From assembly GCA_964438025.1 (NCBI GenBank), contig CAYTIK010000006.1:1-38949 (forward strand): a stretch of 38,949 nt of DNA, in the 5' to 3' direction. The DNA comes from GCA-002790615 sp964438025. GTDB taxonomy: Bacteria > Patescibacteriota > Minisyncoccia > Moranbacterales > UBA2206. Made by a program: the position numbers and the translations under genes. How positions within the stretch are numbered: the first letter of the stretch is position 1; each line of letters opens with the position of its first letter. Below, one piece after another: positions 15,531 through 23,811 of the stretch. The notes under the pieces were generated by a model. The model was not told where the DNA came from and did no database searches. It was given only the letters and a program-made list of their open reading frames with translations.

Positions 15531-16055
15531 TTAAATTTTTATGTCTTCTTTTTGCGCAAAAAATGCTTTTTCCAATTTAAGAACCGGAAAGTAAATTAGT
15601 ACGAAAAAAGCTAAATTAAAAAATATTTTAAGAAAAACTTCCTTGCCAGCAAGCAGCGCCGGCTGAAAACCGGCATCTGCAACAAGCAAAGTAAGCATGT
15701 TTCCTAAAATTTCATTGATCAGTGTTCCGACTGCGATAAAAACTAGCGTTAAGAAGAATTTTCCTGCTTCTCCGGACAGCAGCAACTTTCCGGAAAAATA
15801 ACTGGCAATGTAAGCGTTAAGCGCCAATAAAAAAATATTTTTTCCGATGGTCTCGCCCATGGCTAAATCCAGAAAAAAACCCGCCGCCAGGATCCAGCCT
15901 ATTTTCCGTTCCCGGCCAAAATAGGCCACCCAAAAAATCGACAGGACCAGCAGCAAATCCGGGAAGGTTCCGGCTGGAAAAATTCCGCCAGCGAGCGAGG
16001 CCTGGCCTAAAGAAAAAATAAAAATAACCAAAAAGATAATTGCGTTGTACAGCAT
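15531..16055 (-). CDS. mreD: Rod shape-determining protein MreD
   Basis: 174 aa, almost entirely hydrophobic, with five to six predicted membrane segments. It is placed between mreC and mrdA, which together with size and hydrophobicity identifies it; MreD sequences are poorly conserved. FPDLLLVLSIFWVAYFGR and WILAAGFFLDLAMG match the usual MreD opening, where a PDL motif precedes the second helix. It acts in the elongasome with MreC and PBP2. The gap to mreC is 6 bp. Confidence 0.85.
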   Translation of the reverse strand: MLYNAIIFLVIFIFSLGQASLAGGIFPAGTFPDLLLVLSIFWVAYFGRERKIGWILAAGFFLDLAMGETIGKNIFLLALNAYIASYFSGKLLLSGEAGKFFLTLVFIAVGTLINEILGNMLTLLVADAGFQPALLAGKEVFLKIFFNLAFFVLIYFPVLKLEKAFFAQKEDIKI

Positions 16056-16061
16056 AGTCTT

Positions 16062-16868
16062 CTAATTTTTTATCACAAAAACCACGTCCAAATTGGAATA
16101 TCTGACCGGAGCTATGACTGTCGCTTCTTGAAAAATCCGATCGAGTGAAGCTTGAGGTTCCTGAATTTTACCGATGAGCAGGCCCTTAGGCAAATCGCCT
16201 CCCAAGCCCGAAGTAATCAGTGAGTCGCCTGCCCTCAAAACATCATCTTGTGAAACCATTTCCAAGACCAGACCTAATCCGAATTTTCCCCGGACCACAC
16301 CTTTGGCTTCCGTTTCTGAATCCCTGGCATTGATGACACTTTCTGAATCCGTCAAGAGAATAACTTTGGCCATCTGCGAGTAAACTTCATCTATTTTACC
16401 GATTAAAATTGCCTGGGAAACAATCACCGGCATGCCGGTTTTTATTCCAGCTTCTGCGCCCTTATCGATCAAAATCCAACTGCCTAATTTTTGCGGATTT
16501 TGTCCAACCACAAAACTGGCTTCCAACTCAAAGCTCTTGCTGGGAATAAGTCCTAGCTGTTTTCTCAGTTCTTCATTTTCTTTTTGCAATTCTTTCTGAT
16601 TGATCATTTCCACCAAAAGAACATTGTTTTCTTTAATCAGCTTCTTATTTTCTTCCCTGACTTCGGATAATGAATTCCAAAAAATCAACGCCTTACTTGT
16701 TTTCTGGCTCAAGATATAAAAAGTCTTTTGGAAAGGCAGGCTTAATTTAAAAAAAACTTCCCGCAAGGGATCAAAAGCTTTCGTGGGATTCAGCCAGATT
16801 AAAAAAAGGCAAAAGCTTAAGATTAAAATCAATTGCAGGCTTTTTTTAAAAACTCCTTTACTTTCCAT
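16062..16868 (-). CDS. mreC: Rod shape-determining protein MreC
   Basis: 268 aa. One N-terminal membrane helix (about residues 10-26) is followed by a coiled coil (about 65-105, rich in Glu/Lys/Asn), then a beta-rich periplasmic part with GSWILIDKGAEAGIKTGMPVI, typical of MreC. It links cytoplasmic MreB to periplasmic PBP2. It lies 144 bp downstream of mreB, a larger gap than elsewhere in the operon, without a clear terminator. Confidence 0.92.
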   Translation of the reverse strand: MESKGVFKKSLQLILILSFCLFLIWLNPTKAFDPLREVFFKLSLPFQKTFYILSQKTSKALIFWNSLSEVREENKKLIKENNVLLVEMINQKELQKENEELRKQLGLIPSKSFELEASFVVGQNPQKLGSWILIDKGAEAGIKTGMPVIVSQAILIGKIDEVYSQMAKVILLTDSESVINARDSETEAKGVVRGKFGLGLVLEMVSQDDVLRAGDSLITSGLGGDLPKGLLIGKIQEPQASLDRIFQEATVIAPVRYSNLDVVFVIKN

Positions 16869-17011
16869 TCATCCAGTTAAATAAGATTTGAATCCCTTTT
16901 CAAGAGACGCAACTTATTTTTAATATAATTTATTTTAACCAACAACTACATAATCTAAAAAAATATTCAAATCTTAATTTTGCTTTAGCAAAATTATTTA
17001 ACGGGGTAAAT

Positions 17012-18094
17012 TTAAATTAATGATTTCTCGTGCTGATTTTCCACTAAAATTTCCCGCAAGGATTTGATATCTTCCAACACAATTCCCGTTCCCCGCACAA
17101 CCGCGGTCAATGGATCTTCCATCATGCGCACCGGCATGCCGGTTTCATTGGCCACTAAAATATCCAGACCTCGGATCAGGCTGCCGCCACCCGCTAAAAT
17201 TATGCCTCTTTGCATCACATCGGAAAGCAGTTCCGGCGGAGTTTCTTCAATTGTGGTCTTGATATTATTGATGATGGCTTTGACCGAACGCGAAAGCGCT
17301 TCCCGCACTTGTTCGTCGTTGATGATTATTTCTTTCGGCAGTCCGGAAATAATATCCCGGCCGCGGATCGACATCTGCATTTTTTCTTTCAAAGGATGGG
17401 CGCTGCCAATGGCGATTTAAATATCTTCGGCGGTTTTTTCTCCCACCAGCAAATTGAATTCATCCCGGCAATAATGGATAATGTCTTCGTTCATTTCATC
17501 TCCCGCGATGCGCAAATTTCTGGAAGCCACCACTCCGCCCAAAGAGATAACTGCGATATCCGTCGTGCCGCCGCCGATGTCGACAATCATATTGCCGGCC
17601 GGATCCTGCACTGGCAGACGGGCGCCGATGGCGGCCGCCATCGGTTCATCAATCAAATAAGCTTCGCGCGCTCCGGCGTTGATAACCGCATCCATCACTG
17701 CCCTTTTTTCCACTTCCGTAATATCGGAAGGAATGCCCACCAGCACCCGGGGACGGGGAGAAAAAGAAAAACCGCCTTTGTGGACTTTGTTGATAAAATA
17801 TTTCAGCATTTGTTCCGTCACTTCGAAATCACTCACTACTCCATCAACTAATGGCCGAGTGGCTACAATATAACCAGGAGTTTTGCCGACCATCTTTTTG
17901 GCTTCTTTGCCAATCGCCAAAATCTGGCCGGTTTTTTTATTGACCGCCACTACTGAAGGCTCATTAATCACAATGCCGCGGCCTTTCACATAGACCAATG
18001 TATTGGCCGTCCCCAGATCAATGCCGATATCCTGGGAAAATTTCTGGAAAAATTTATCGGTTAAACCCTTGAAAAGAGAAGTTATTTTAAACAT
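17012..18094 (-). pseudogene. mreB: mreB, interrupted by one in-frame stop
   Basis: Actin-like cell-shape protein that would be 360 codons long. The first part has IDLGTANTLVYVKG (phosphate 1), SDITEVEKRAV, MIVDIGGGTTDIAVIS (phosphate 2) and runs to GEKTAEDI. A TAA at 17417-17419 follows, then the same frame continues IAIGSAHPLKEKMQMSIRGRD to the normal C-terminus (ILAGGGSLIRGLD). MreB normally has Lys after AEDI, so one AAA-to-TAA change explains the break. The start is taken as ATG at 18094 (MFKITSLFKG). Rest of the operon is intact. Error, suppression or a true mutation are all possible. Confidence 0.9.
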
Positions 18095-18174
18095 GCATTT
18101 TATAACTAGCAAATAAAAAAATAAAGAATTTTGAAAAGCAAAATCTTTTTAATTGATTTCTGTTTTTATTTTAG

Positions 18175-18259
18175 TCCCGCACTAACTTTGCACTACGCCA
18201 AATCTGCCTGTTGATAGGCTGAAACTCAAGATATTATATGGTGCAAAGTTAGTGCGGGA
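18175..18259. mobile_element. MITE-like element, copy 3 (short)
   Basis: 85 bp with perfect inverted ends TCCCGCACTAACTTTGCAC; the interior is unlike copies 1 and 2. It lies between the mreB promoter and the mreB start, so it is transcribed as part of the mreB leader and could fold into a 19-bp hairpin. No clear target duplication (TTAG left, TTGA right). Confidence 0.75.
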
Positions 18260-18278
18260 TTGATTTTTGGTCTAATCT

Positions 18279-18307
18279 ATGCTAACGGAAAAAGCTTTGC
18301 TTGTCAA
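18279..18307 (-). promoter_or_regulatory. Promoter of the mreB-mreCD-mrdA operon
   Basis: Minus strand: TTGACA, 17-nt spacer, TAGCAT. Start near 18272, giving a leader of about 180 nt that includes MITE copy 3. Confidence 0.65.
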
Positions 18308-18462
18308 AGTTGGTTTTTTAACTGTCAAAATTATATAGAAATGACATACCGTTGTGTTTTTTTTGGCTTAAATAAAAGATTTTTATTCTAATTTAGTAAG
18401 TTTATCCAAATTAGAAATTCATAAAATCTGCGTTTTCATAATGACGCAAGAAAATAATTTCT

Positions 18463-18496
18463 AACCAAAGAATTTCATTATATTCCGAAAAGTGAT
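18463..18496 (-). repeat. Duplicate of the rseP 3' end (left copy)
   Basis: 34 bp that match the last codons of rseP (ITFRDIMKFFG) with one mismatch; partner at 19166-19199. The two copies flank the MntA/HepT pair and are 703 bp apart. The rest of 18310-18502 shows no gene. Confidence 0.85.
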
Positions 18497-18502
18497 TAAT
18501 TT

Positions 18503-18841
18503 CTAAATTTTTCCTTTCAAAGTTGCCAGTTTTGTTTTCAGGTTAGGTATGTCTGTTTGGCAAGCTTTCCATACTTCCTCCGCATCAACATAGGCATATT
18601 CGTGGATAAGCAGATTGCGCATCGATTTTAATCCTCGCCAATCAATTTCCGGATGCTCGCTGAGAAAATCTTCCGACAATTTTGCCGAGGCTTCACCAAT
18701 AATTTCTAGCGCCCGCGCTACGGCAAATTGTTTTTCCAAATCAGAAAAGAAATCTTCTTTGGTCGCGTCATGTAAAAATGTTTCCAAGTTTTTGATGTTC
18801 TCTAAAATATCTTCCATATAAACAATGTTTTTACTATCCAT
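18503..18841 (-). CDS. hepT: HepT-like toxin (HEPN RNase, DUF86)
   Basis: 112 aa. Small HEPN-fold protein with the family's RX4HXY motif as RNLLIHEY near residue 83, and a GEASAKLS block typical of DUF86. HEPN toxins of this kind cut RNA. It overlaps the upstream nucleotidyltransferase by 8 nt, the standard layout of MntA/HepT modules, in which the antitoxin adenylylates the toxin near its active-site tyrosine. The cassette is flanked by direct repeats of the rseP 3' end, which suggests insertion. Confidence 0.9.
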   Translation of the reverse strand: MDSKNIVYMEDILENIKNLETFLHDATKEDFFSDLEKQFAVARALEIIGEASAKLSEDFLSEHPEIDWRGLKSMRNLLIHEYAYVDAEEVWKACQTDIPNLKTKLATLKGKI

Positions 18842-19118
18842 AAATATATACGGCGCTTTTTAAAATATTATCTCTAAAAGACGGTTTTATGGAATTGCTT
18901 TTGATTAAATCCACTTTTTTTTCTAAAGCATCCTCCAATGTGTAATTTAGCTTGGCAAATTTTAACAAGCCTAGAGGCTCGTGCAATTCCACCAAAATAT
19001 CCACATCACTGTCCGGTTTTGCTTCTCCTCGTGCGGCACTGCCAAAAACCGCCGCTCGTTTGACGCCGTAAAAATCTAAAACAGGCGTGATTTTTCGTTT
19101 AATTTCCTCTATACTCAT
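18834..19118 (-). CDS. mntA: MntA-like nucleotidyltransferase antitoxin
   Basis: 94 aa minimal nucleotidyltransferase. AAVFGSAARGEAKPDSDVDIL carries GS-x-ARG and the DxD metal pair. It is the antitoxin of MntA/HepT systems and acts by adding AMP to HepT. First gene of the two-gene unit; start MSIEEIKRKI without a ribosome site. It lies about 45 bp after rseP. The key residues are intact, so the pair is probably active. Confidence 0.9.
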   Translation of the reverse strand: MSIEEIKRKITPVLDFYGVKRAAVFGSAARGEAKPDSDVDILVELHEPLGLLKFAKLNYTLEDALEKKVDLIKSNSIKPSFRDNILKSAVYIYG

Positions 19119-19163
19119 AGAATTATTTTAGCATATTTAATAAAAAATCGCCAGAAATGATTT

Positions 19164-20465
19164 TCAACCAAAGAATTTCATTATATCCCGAAAAGTGATC
19201 AAAATCATCAAGCCGATCAAGAGCGCGAATCCGGCCGTATGAAAAATCTGCTCGACTTTTTGGCTGATTGGACGCCTTCTGATTTTTTCAATCAGAATAA
19301 ACAAAATCCGGCCGCCATCGAGCGCCGGAATCGGCAAGGCGTTGATGATGCCCAGGTTGATGCTTAAAATAGCCGCAAATTGCAAAACATAAATCATCCC
19401 TAAGGAAGCCACTTGCTTAGTCAAAAAAGCGATGCCGACCGGACCGGCTACTTCAATCTTGGCGCCTTCGCCCAAGATCAGGCTTTTCATCATCCCTCCG
19501 ACACCGACCAGAATAATTTTAGTCAGATCCCAAACCGATTTTAATCCTTCCCAGATTGCCTGATACCACGGATAGCGCACTGCCACGGTCTGTACTAGTC
19601 CTACTCCCAGCGCGCCTTCGTTGTTTGGAATTTCTGATCGCGGCACCGCTTTGAATTCAATAATTTCTTTTCCACGAATTACTTTCAAAGCGATCTCTTC
19701 CCCCGCCTTAGCCTGAATATAATCCTGGACACTTTTGACGCTGTGAAATTCGAAGCCATTCTGGACCCGAGCTATTTCATCGCCGATTTTCAGCCCGTGG
19801 CTTTCCGCCGGCGAATTGGCTGCCACCTCGGAAATTTGGATTTTGCCCTGACTTAAATTATCTTCCAGACTGACGGCTTCCGGAATTCCTACCCAAAAAA
19901 CCAGGGATAAAATAACCCAAGCCAGCAGAAAATTCATCGCCACTCCAGCACCCAAAACTTTAACCCTGGTCCACGCTGGCTTGACCGCGAAACTATCCGC
20001 ATCCTGACTTTCCCGGTCTTCGCCTTTAATCCGGACGAAGCCGCCAATGGGAATCCAATTGAGCGAATAAACCGTGCCGCCGGCGAAACGGTTGTCCTTG
20101 GCTTCCTGCAAGTCCATTTTTTCTTCCGCGTCATCCCCATCATAACTCCCCCAGATAAAACGCCATTTTCTGACTGATTTAACACGATCCACTTCTTGAA
20201 TTTTTTCGGTAATAATTTCCTTGATTATTTCCGGCTCCCCTGCATTTTGCGTATCGGAAATTTCTACCTCCAAACTCTTAGATTCGGAAATTTTTTCCAA
20301 TTTTTCTCCGGCTACGAATTGCACTCCGACAATCCTGGGCGGAATCCCCAGGCCGAATTCCTGCGCCCGGATACCATTCCTTCTCGCCGCCCAAAAATGG
20401 CCTAGCTCATGGACAAAAACTAAAACCCCCAGTATTACAATAAAAATTATAACTACTGTAACCAT
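19164..20465 (-). CDS. rseP: RseP-type site-2 zinc metalloprotease
   Basis: 433 aa M50 membrane protease. The first membrane helix carries HELGH at residues 19-23 (zinc ligands and catalytic Glu). A PDZ domain lies at about 200-285, and NALPIPALDGGRIL near 385 supplies the third ligand. Compared with common RseP proteins, there is an extra charged stretch of about 80 residues (about 45-125) between the first helix and the WIPIGGFVRI loop. It cleaves membrane-bound substrates, often anti-sigma factors. Its last 11 codons are repeated at 18463-18496. The start is 9 bp after frr. Confidence 0.93.
   Translation of the reverse strand: MVTVVIIFIVILGVLVFVHELGHFWAARRNGIRAQEFGLGIPPRIVGVQFVAGEKLEKISESKSLEVEISDTQNAGEPEIIKEIITEKIQEVDRVKSVRKWRFIWGSYDGDDAEEKMDLQEAKDNRFAGGTVYSLNWIPIGGFVRIKGEDRESQDADSFAVKPAWTRVKVLGAGVAMNFLLAWVILSLVFWVGIPEAVSLEDNLSQGKIQISEVAANSPAESHGLKIGDEIARVQNGFEFHSVKSVQDYIQAKAGEEIALKVIRGKEIIEFKAVPRSEIPNNEGALGVGLVQTVAVRYPWYQAIWEGLKSVWDLTKIILVGVGGMMKSLILGEGAKIEVAGPVGIAFLTKQVASLGMIYVLQFAAILSINLGIINALPIPALDGGRILFILIEKIRRRPISQKVEQIFHTAGFALLIGLMILITFRDIMKFFG
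19166..19199 (-). repeat. rseP 3' end (right copy of the direct repeat)
   Basis: Coding copy of the 34-bp repeat; encodes ITFRDIMKFFG and the stop of rseP. See the left copy at 18463. Confidence 0.85.
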
Positions 20466-20473
20466 AAAAAATT

Positions 20474-21031
20474 TTAAATAGTCATTATGTCTTTTTCTTT
20501 GGCGTCTTTTAAAGCTTGGATTTTTTCGTTATATTCATTGATAACTTCTTGCAGGCTTTCTTTACCGGAAAATTTGTCATCCTCGCTGATTTGTCCGGAT
20601 TTTTGAATTTCCTGAATTTCCTCCCAAACCTCTTCTCGGATCTGGCGGACCGCAATTTTGGCTACTTCAGATTTTTGATTGAGCACTTTGACTAAATCTT
20701 TCCGTCTTTCTTCCGTCAATTGCGGGATATTGATCCGCACCACTTGTCCGTCATTGTTTGGCTGCAGATTGAGTTGGGATTCCTTGATCGCTTTTTCAAT
20801 ATTAGCTAAATTGCTTTTATCCCAAGGAGAAACCATAATCGTCCTGGGTTCCGGAGTGGAAATATTGGCAATTTGTTTCAAGGGAGATTTGGCACCATAA
20901 TAATCCACTAGCAAATTTTCCACCAGCATCGTAGAGGCTCGGCCGGTGCGCAATTGATTCAGTTCTTCTTGAAAATGTTCGATTGATTTATCCAGATTGG
21001 GACGGATTTTTTCAATAATTATTTTATCCAT
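20474..21031 (-). CDS. frr: Ribosome recycling factor
   Basis: Splits post-termination ribosomes together with EF-G. The start is taken as ATG at 21031 (MDKIIIEKIRPNLDKSIEHF), giving 185 aa, the normal RRF length; an upstream TTG would add eight residues without homology. Typical blocks: LRTGRAS, the central VDYYGAKSPLKQIANIS beta domain, and the C-terminal helix with REEVWEEIQEIQKSG. It sits 9 bp before rseP, a common neighbour pair in bacteria. Confidence 0.95.
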   Translation of the reverse strand: MDKIIIEKIRPNLDKSIEHFQEELNQLRTGRASTMLVENLLVDYYGAKSPLKQIANISTPEPRTIMVSPWDKSNLANIEKAIKESQLNLQPNNDGQVVRINIPQLTEERRKDLVKVLNQKSEVAKIAVRQIREEVWEEIQEIQKSGQISEDDKFSGKESLQEVINEYNEKIQALKDAKEKDIMTI

Positions 21032-21064
21032 TTTTTTATTCGCCTGCCAAAGCAAGCACGTTTT

Positions 21065-22123
21065 TTAATAATTTATTTTGCTCAATCCTAGAAAAATATT
21101 CTGTGGATTTTGCCCGTCATAACGGATCAAATTAACAGTTTTCTCCGTATTGAATTGCGCCGTGGTCCAGGTCTGGCCGCCATCGGCCGTCTTAAAAGAC
21201 GCTTGGGCGGAACCATAAATAAATTCCTGGGAATTGAGCGGATTAATGGCGAGCGCCGTTACTGGAGAACTTTCCGGGTTGTTAAGTATGCTTATTTTCT
21301 CCCAAGTTTCCCCGCCATCTTTGCTCAACAATAAGCCGGTTTTACCGGCCGCGTAAACCCATTTGGTATTTACCGGATCTGTTTCTATAATTCGGATATT
21401 ATTATTCATATTCCAGGTGGCCAGAATTTTTTTGGAAATATCTTCGAAAGTCGTTCCCTCGTCCCGGCTGCGGAATATTTCTCCGTTCAACGTATTGAAA
21501 TAAAGCAATCTTTCATCAGCCATATCTAGCGCCATCTTTACCACCGGGCTGCTGGCGGCAAAAAGATTTTTCCAGGAATAACCGCTATCTGTCGTTTTTA
21601 ATATCTGCTTGTCGGAAGTGGAAATATAAATTATATCTGGGTTTTTCGGCGACATTGCCAATGAAACTATCAATGTTCCGTTGGTCACGCTGGTATAAAT
21701 TTCTTCCCAGGTAGTTCCTTGGTCTTTGGATTTAAAAAGCTTCCCTCTTTTTTGCCAAACACCGCTGGCGTAAATTATCTGCGGGTCGCGCGGATCCATG
21801 GCCAGTCCATAAACCTTTTCCGATGTAAAATTAATCGCCGCCCAACTTTCTCCGCCATCAGTTGTTTTATAAATTCCGTTTTTGGCCGTGCCAAAAAGAA
21901 TATTGTTAGAATCTTGCGGATTGATGGCTAGGCTTAAAATATCCACTTCCGGAACGCTGGCATTATTAGCCATCTTGTTTTTTATTTCCCAAACTTTTCC
22001 TCCGTCCGTAGATTTCCAAAAACTGCCGGCCGTCGTGGTGGAAGTTCCCGATCCCGGAATAAGCGAGCAACCGGACAAAACCAAAATTACCGGCAAAAGA
22101 ATAATTAAAACATGTTTTTTCAT
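21065..22123 (-). CDS. Lipoprotein with Asp-box/BNR beta-propeller repeats
   Basis: 352 aa. The signal peptide with lipobox LSGC puts the lipidated cysteine at residue 19, so the mature protein is anchored outside the membrane. At least five propeller blades end in Asp-box motifs such as STDGGKVW, TTDGGESW, SKDQGTTW, TTDSGYSW and SKDGGETW. The fold is that of sortilin/YCF48/BNR proteins, which often bind partners or glycans; no catalytic residue set is evident. 33 bp upstream of frr on the same strand. Function unknown. Confidence 0.88.
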   Translation of the reverse strand: MKKHVLIILLPVILVLSGCSLIPGSGTSTTTAGSFWKSTDGGKVWEIKNKMANNASVPEVDILSLAINPQDSNNILFGTAKNGIYKTTDGGESWAAINFTSEKVYGLAMDPRDPQIIYASGVWQKRGKLFKSKDQGTTWEEIYTSVTNGTLIVSLAMSPKNPDIIYISTSDKQILKTTDSGYSWKNLFAASSPVVKMALDMADERLLYFNTLNGEIFRSRDEGTTFEDISKKILATWNMNNNIRIIETDPVNTKWVYAAGKTGLLLSKDGGETWEKISILNNPESSPVTALAINPLNSQEFIYGSAQASFKTADGGQTWTTAQFNTEKTVNLIRYDGQNPQNIFLGLSKINY

Positions 22124-22189
22124 GGAACTGATATAACTAAATTATATTAATATTATAGCAAAAAATCCTTTTTTGGCCAAGCGATTTAA

Positions 22190-22224
22190 ATAAAAAAGCC
22201 CGGCCAACGAAAACGTCAACCGGG
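22190..22224 (-). terminator. Terminator after the 33-aa peptide gene
   Basis: Minus strand: 11-bp stem CCCGGTTGACG / CGTTGGCCGGG (with G-U pairs), TTTT loop, then CTTTTTTATTT. Confidence 0.8.
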
Positions 22225-22271
22225 AAGCCATGACTCTCAATTTCACCTTTTCTTTTTTGAAAAAAGAAGTC

Positions 22272-22373
22272 TAGCTTTTTTGCCATTTCTTCAAACTACT
22301 CAAACCAATTGTTGTAGGGGGTAAGTGCTACAAAAAGAATCACAACAATTACGATAATCAGCGCCAAGTCCAT
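22272..22373 (-). CDS. Single-pass membrane peptide, 33 aa
   Basis: Too short for usual gene callers. ATG at 22373 with AAGGAGG five bases upstream. The peptide starts MDLALIIVIVVILFVAL, one clear membrane helix, and ends with a polar, basic tail (SLKKWQKS). It has its own promoter (22455-22483) and a strong terminator 48 bp downstream. The complete set of signals around a tiny frame makes it very likely real. Type I toxin peptide, membrane regulator or small secreted factor are all possible; nothing decides between them. Confidence 0.75.
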
Positions 22374-22454
22374 AGTAACCTCCTTATAATATCTTAAATA
22401 AGTTGTCCGAAGAACTTTCCTTGCTTTATTTCCGCCTTATTTTTTCTTGCCTCT

Positions 22455-22483
22455 ACCCTAGCCTATTTATCCAAAAAAATCAA
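22455..22483 (-). promoter_or_regulatory. Promoter of the 33-aa peptide gene
   Basis: Minus strand: TTGATT, 17-nt spacer, TAGGGT. The same CTAGGGT -10 wording is found in the promoter at 23812-23840. A weak hairpin plus T run (about 22495-22520) lies just upstream, also shared with the region before the other promoter. Confidence 0.55.
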
Positions 22484-22632
22484 GTTCACCCAATAAAAAA
22501 AGCCATCTTCAAAAAAATAGCTTCTGCATTTGTCAAAGACGGTCCTTTAAAAATCGTCTGAATTTGTCATTTTACGAGCTGGGCGGGCTTTTCTTGGACA
22601 CCTTCTTTTTAAAAAGAAGGTGAAAAAAATAA

Positions 22633-22671
22633 ATAAAAAGAATCCCCGATCAGCGAGCGCGCCAATCGGGG
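22633..22671 (-). terminator. Terminator of the four-gene small-protein operon
   Basis: Minus strand: CCCCGAT / ATCGGGG stem with a GC-rich loop followed by ATTCTTTTTATTT. It lies 12 bp after the Cys-rich gene. A further 12-bp A/T-rich hairpin (22598-22622) follows without a U tract. Confidence 0.75.
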
Positions 22672-22683
22672 AAATCATTGTTC

Positions 22684-22935
22684 CTAATTTAGGGAGGAAC
22701 TTCCCTGCGGAGTTGAAGATGAGACTCCAGGACAATCGCCATATGGATCTATGCCTCTCGGACCACCCCTTTTGCAAAGAGCGCCTATTTCCCAACAACC
22801 GCACTCATTCCGACAATAACAGCGGTCAAAACAACCTTCCGTGTCGCCATAATCATGGTCACGGGATTTTATCCCACTTACCATCGGCGGCGGAATCTTA
22901 CCTGCCGTTGTTGCAGTACTTGCCTGTAACGCCAC
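22684..22935 (-). CDS. Cys-rich small protein, unknown
   Basis: 83 aa from a GTG start with GAGGGAG five bases upstream. The middle has seven cysteines in about 35 residues (GCFDRCYCRNECGCW ... LC ... DC), then a Gly/Pro/Ser-rich tail. The pattern suggests a disulfide-rich or metal-binding peptide. No signal peptide is visible, but three membrane proteins precede it in the same operon, so a link to export or envelope is conceivable. An ATG five bases upstream opens a 20-aa frame with no protein-like features. Unknown function. Confidence 0.6.
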   Translation of the reverse strand: MALQASTATTAGKIPPPMVSGIKSRDHDYGDTEGCFDRCYCRNECGCWEIGALCKRGGPRGIDPYGDCPGVSSSTPQGSSSLN

Positions 22936-22967
22936 ACCATCTCCCTCTTTCTTCTTTATGTCATTTT

Positions 22968-23104
22968 TCAGATCCGTTTTAGACCGATAAAAAGGATAAA
23001 CCCTCCTAGAAGCAAAAGGCTTAAAAAAACAAACCCCTTTGCAATGTAGATGCCCGCCTCATAAATTTCTGCCCTGGGTAATTTAAAAGCAAGTTTTCCA
23101 ACAT
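22968..23104 (-). CDS. Membrane peptide needing a -1 frameshift
   Basis: AAAGGAGGGG lies six bases before ATG at 23104, which opens MLENLLLNYPG and stops after 27 codons. The -1 frame, joined at codon 7-8, reads KLPRAEIYEAGIYIAKGF and then a membrane helix ending GLKRI, 44 residues in all. At the joint the zero-frame codons CTT TTA AAT contain T TTA AAT, a classical -1 slippery heptamer in the right phase. Either programmed frameshifting, a sequencing error or a real mutation explains this. It lies 14 bp after the 136-aa gene. Confidence 0.5.
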
Positions 23105-23118
23105 AATCGCCCCTCCTT

Positions 23119-23529
23119 TCAAGGGTGCATCTCTTTAATGTTAGTCAAGCTGGATGTTGGCGTTAACCTTACGACTAGTTCAAATATTGCGACAGCTAAA
23201 GCTATCACAATGCCACTTGCCATTAGGGCATATTGAATTGTCATCCAATAAACCCAAAAGAGAGCAAACACCAGAATAGACAGCAGTAAAACGTTTGCGC
23301 TCAGCAATATCCGTTTTTCATGCGACTCTAACTCTGTGACATATATTCCCCAAAACATGATAGATACTATCACCAAAATCAAGAGAACGTACAAAATAGA
23401 GTATCTGATGGCGACCCAGATTAAGGCCTCACCCAATTCCATGTTAAAGAACGTTTGTAGGAAAATGACCATTAAAATAGCCGACGTACTTATTATCCAC
23501 CAAAAAAATCTCTCCACAAAATCTTTCAT
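23119..23529 (-). CDS. Multi-pass membrane protein, 136 aa
   Basis: Four predicted membrane helices: about residues 9-28, 38-62, 74-95 and 100-120, joined by short charged loops. AAGGAGG lies seven bases before ATG. Second gene of the operon that starts at 23763. No family recognised. Position between a two-helix protein and a small membrane peptide suggests they form one membrane complex; that is inference. Confidence 0.75.
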   Translation of the reverse strand: MKDFVERFFWWIISTSAILMVIFLQTFFNMELGEALIWVAIRYSILYVLLILVIVSIMFWGIYVTELESHEKRILLSANVLLLSILVFALFWVYWMTIQYALMASGIVIALAVAIFELVVRLTPTSSLTNIKEMHP

Positions 23530-23547
23530 GGCCCGCCTCCTTTTATT

Positions 23548-23763
23548 TTAGTGAAATATTCCTTGTTTTTTTCTCGCTCTGTGTGCAATATATTCTATTA
23601 CTAAAAGAATAATAACATATACAATACCGAATCCGACAAAAACACAAACTAGAGCCCCAGAGGTTGGCATATTGTTAAAGAGCTTCTTGAGAATAACCGT
23701 TGCCAAAGTTATAACTGCCCCTATTCCTAATCCCGCTAAAATAGCCACTCTCTCTTCTTTCAT
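23548..23763 (-). CDS. Two-helix membrane protein, 71 aa
   Basis: Helices at about residues 7-27 and 36-57, with a basic C-terminus (HRARKKQG). AAGGAGG lies five bases before ATG. First gene of a four-gene operon with its own promoter. The outline resembles holins and small stress membrane proteins, but no motif supports either. Confidence 0.75.
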   Translation of the reverse strand: MKEERVAILAGLGIGAVITLATVILKKLFNNMPTSGALVCVFVGFGIVYVIILLVIEYIAHRARKKQGIFH

Positions 23764-23811
23764 GTTCGCCTCCTTAATATAATAAGACGGGATTGTTTTT
23801 TTCTTGCCCTC

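Noticed and set aside
18834..18841. Frameshift between mntA and hepT
   Set aside because: An 8-nt overlap is the normal arrangement of these two-gene modules.
22547..22982. Alternative frames over the Cys-rich gene (85 aa minus, 120 aa plus)
   Set aside because: They cross the terminator at 22633-22671 or run antisense, and have no ribosome site.
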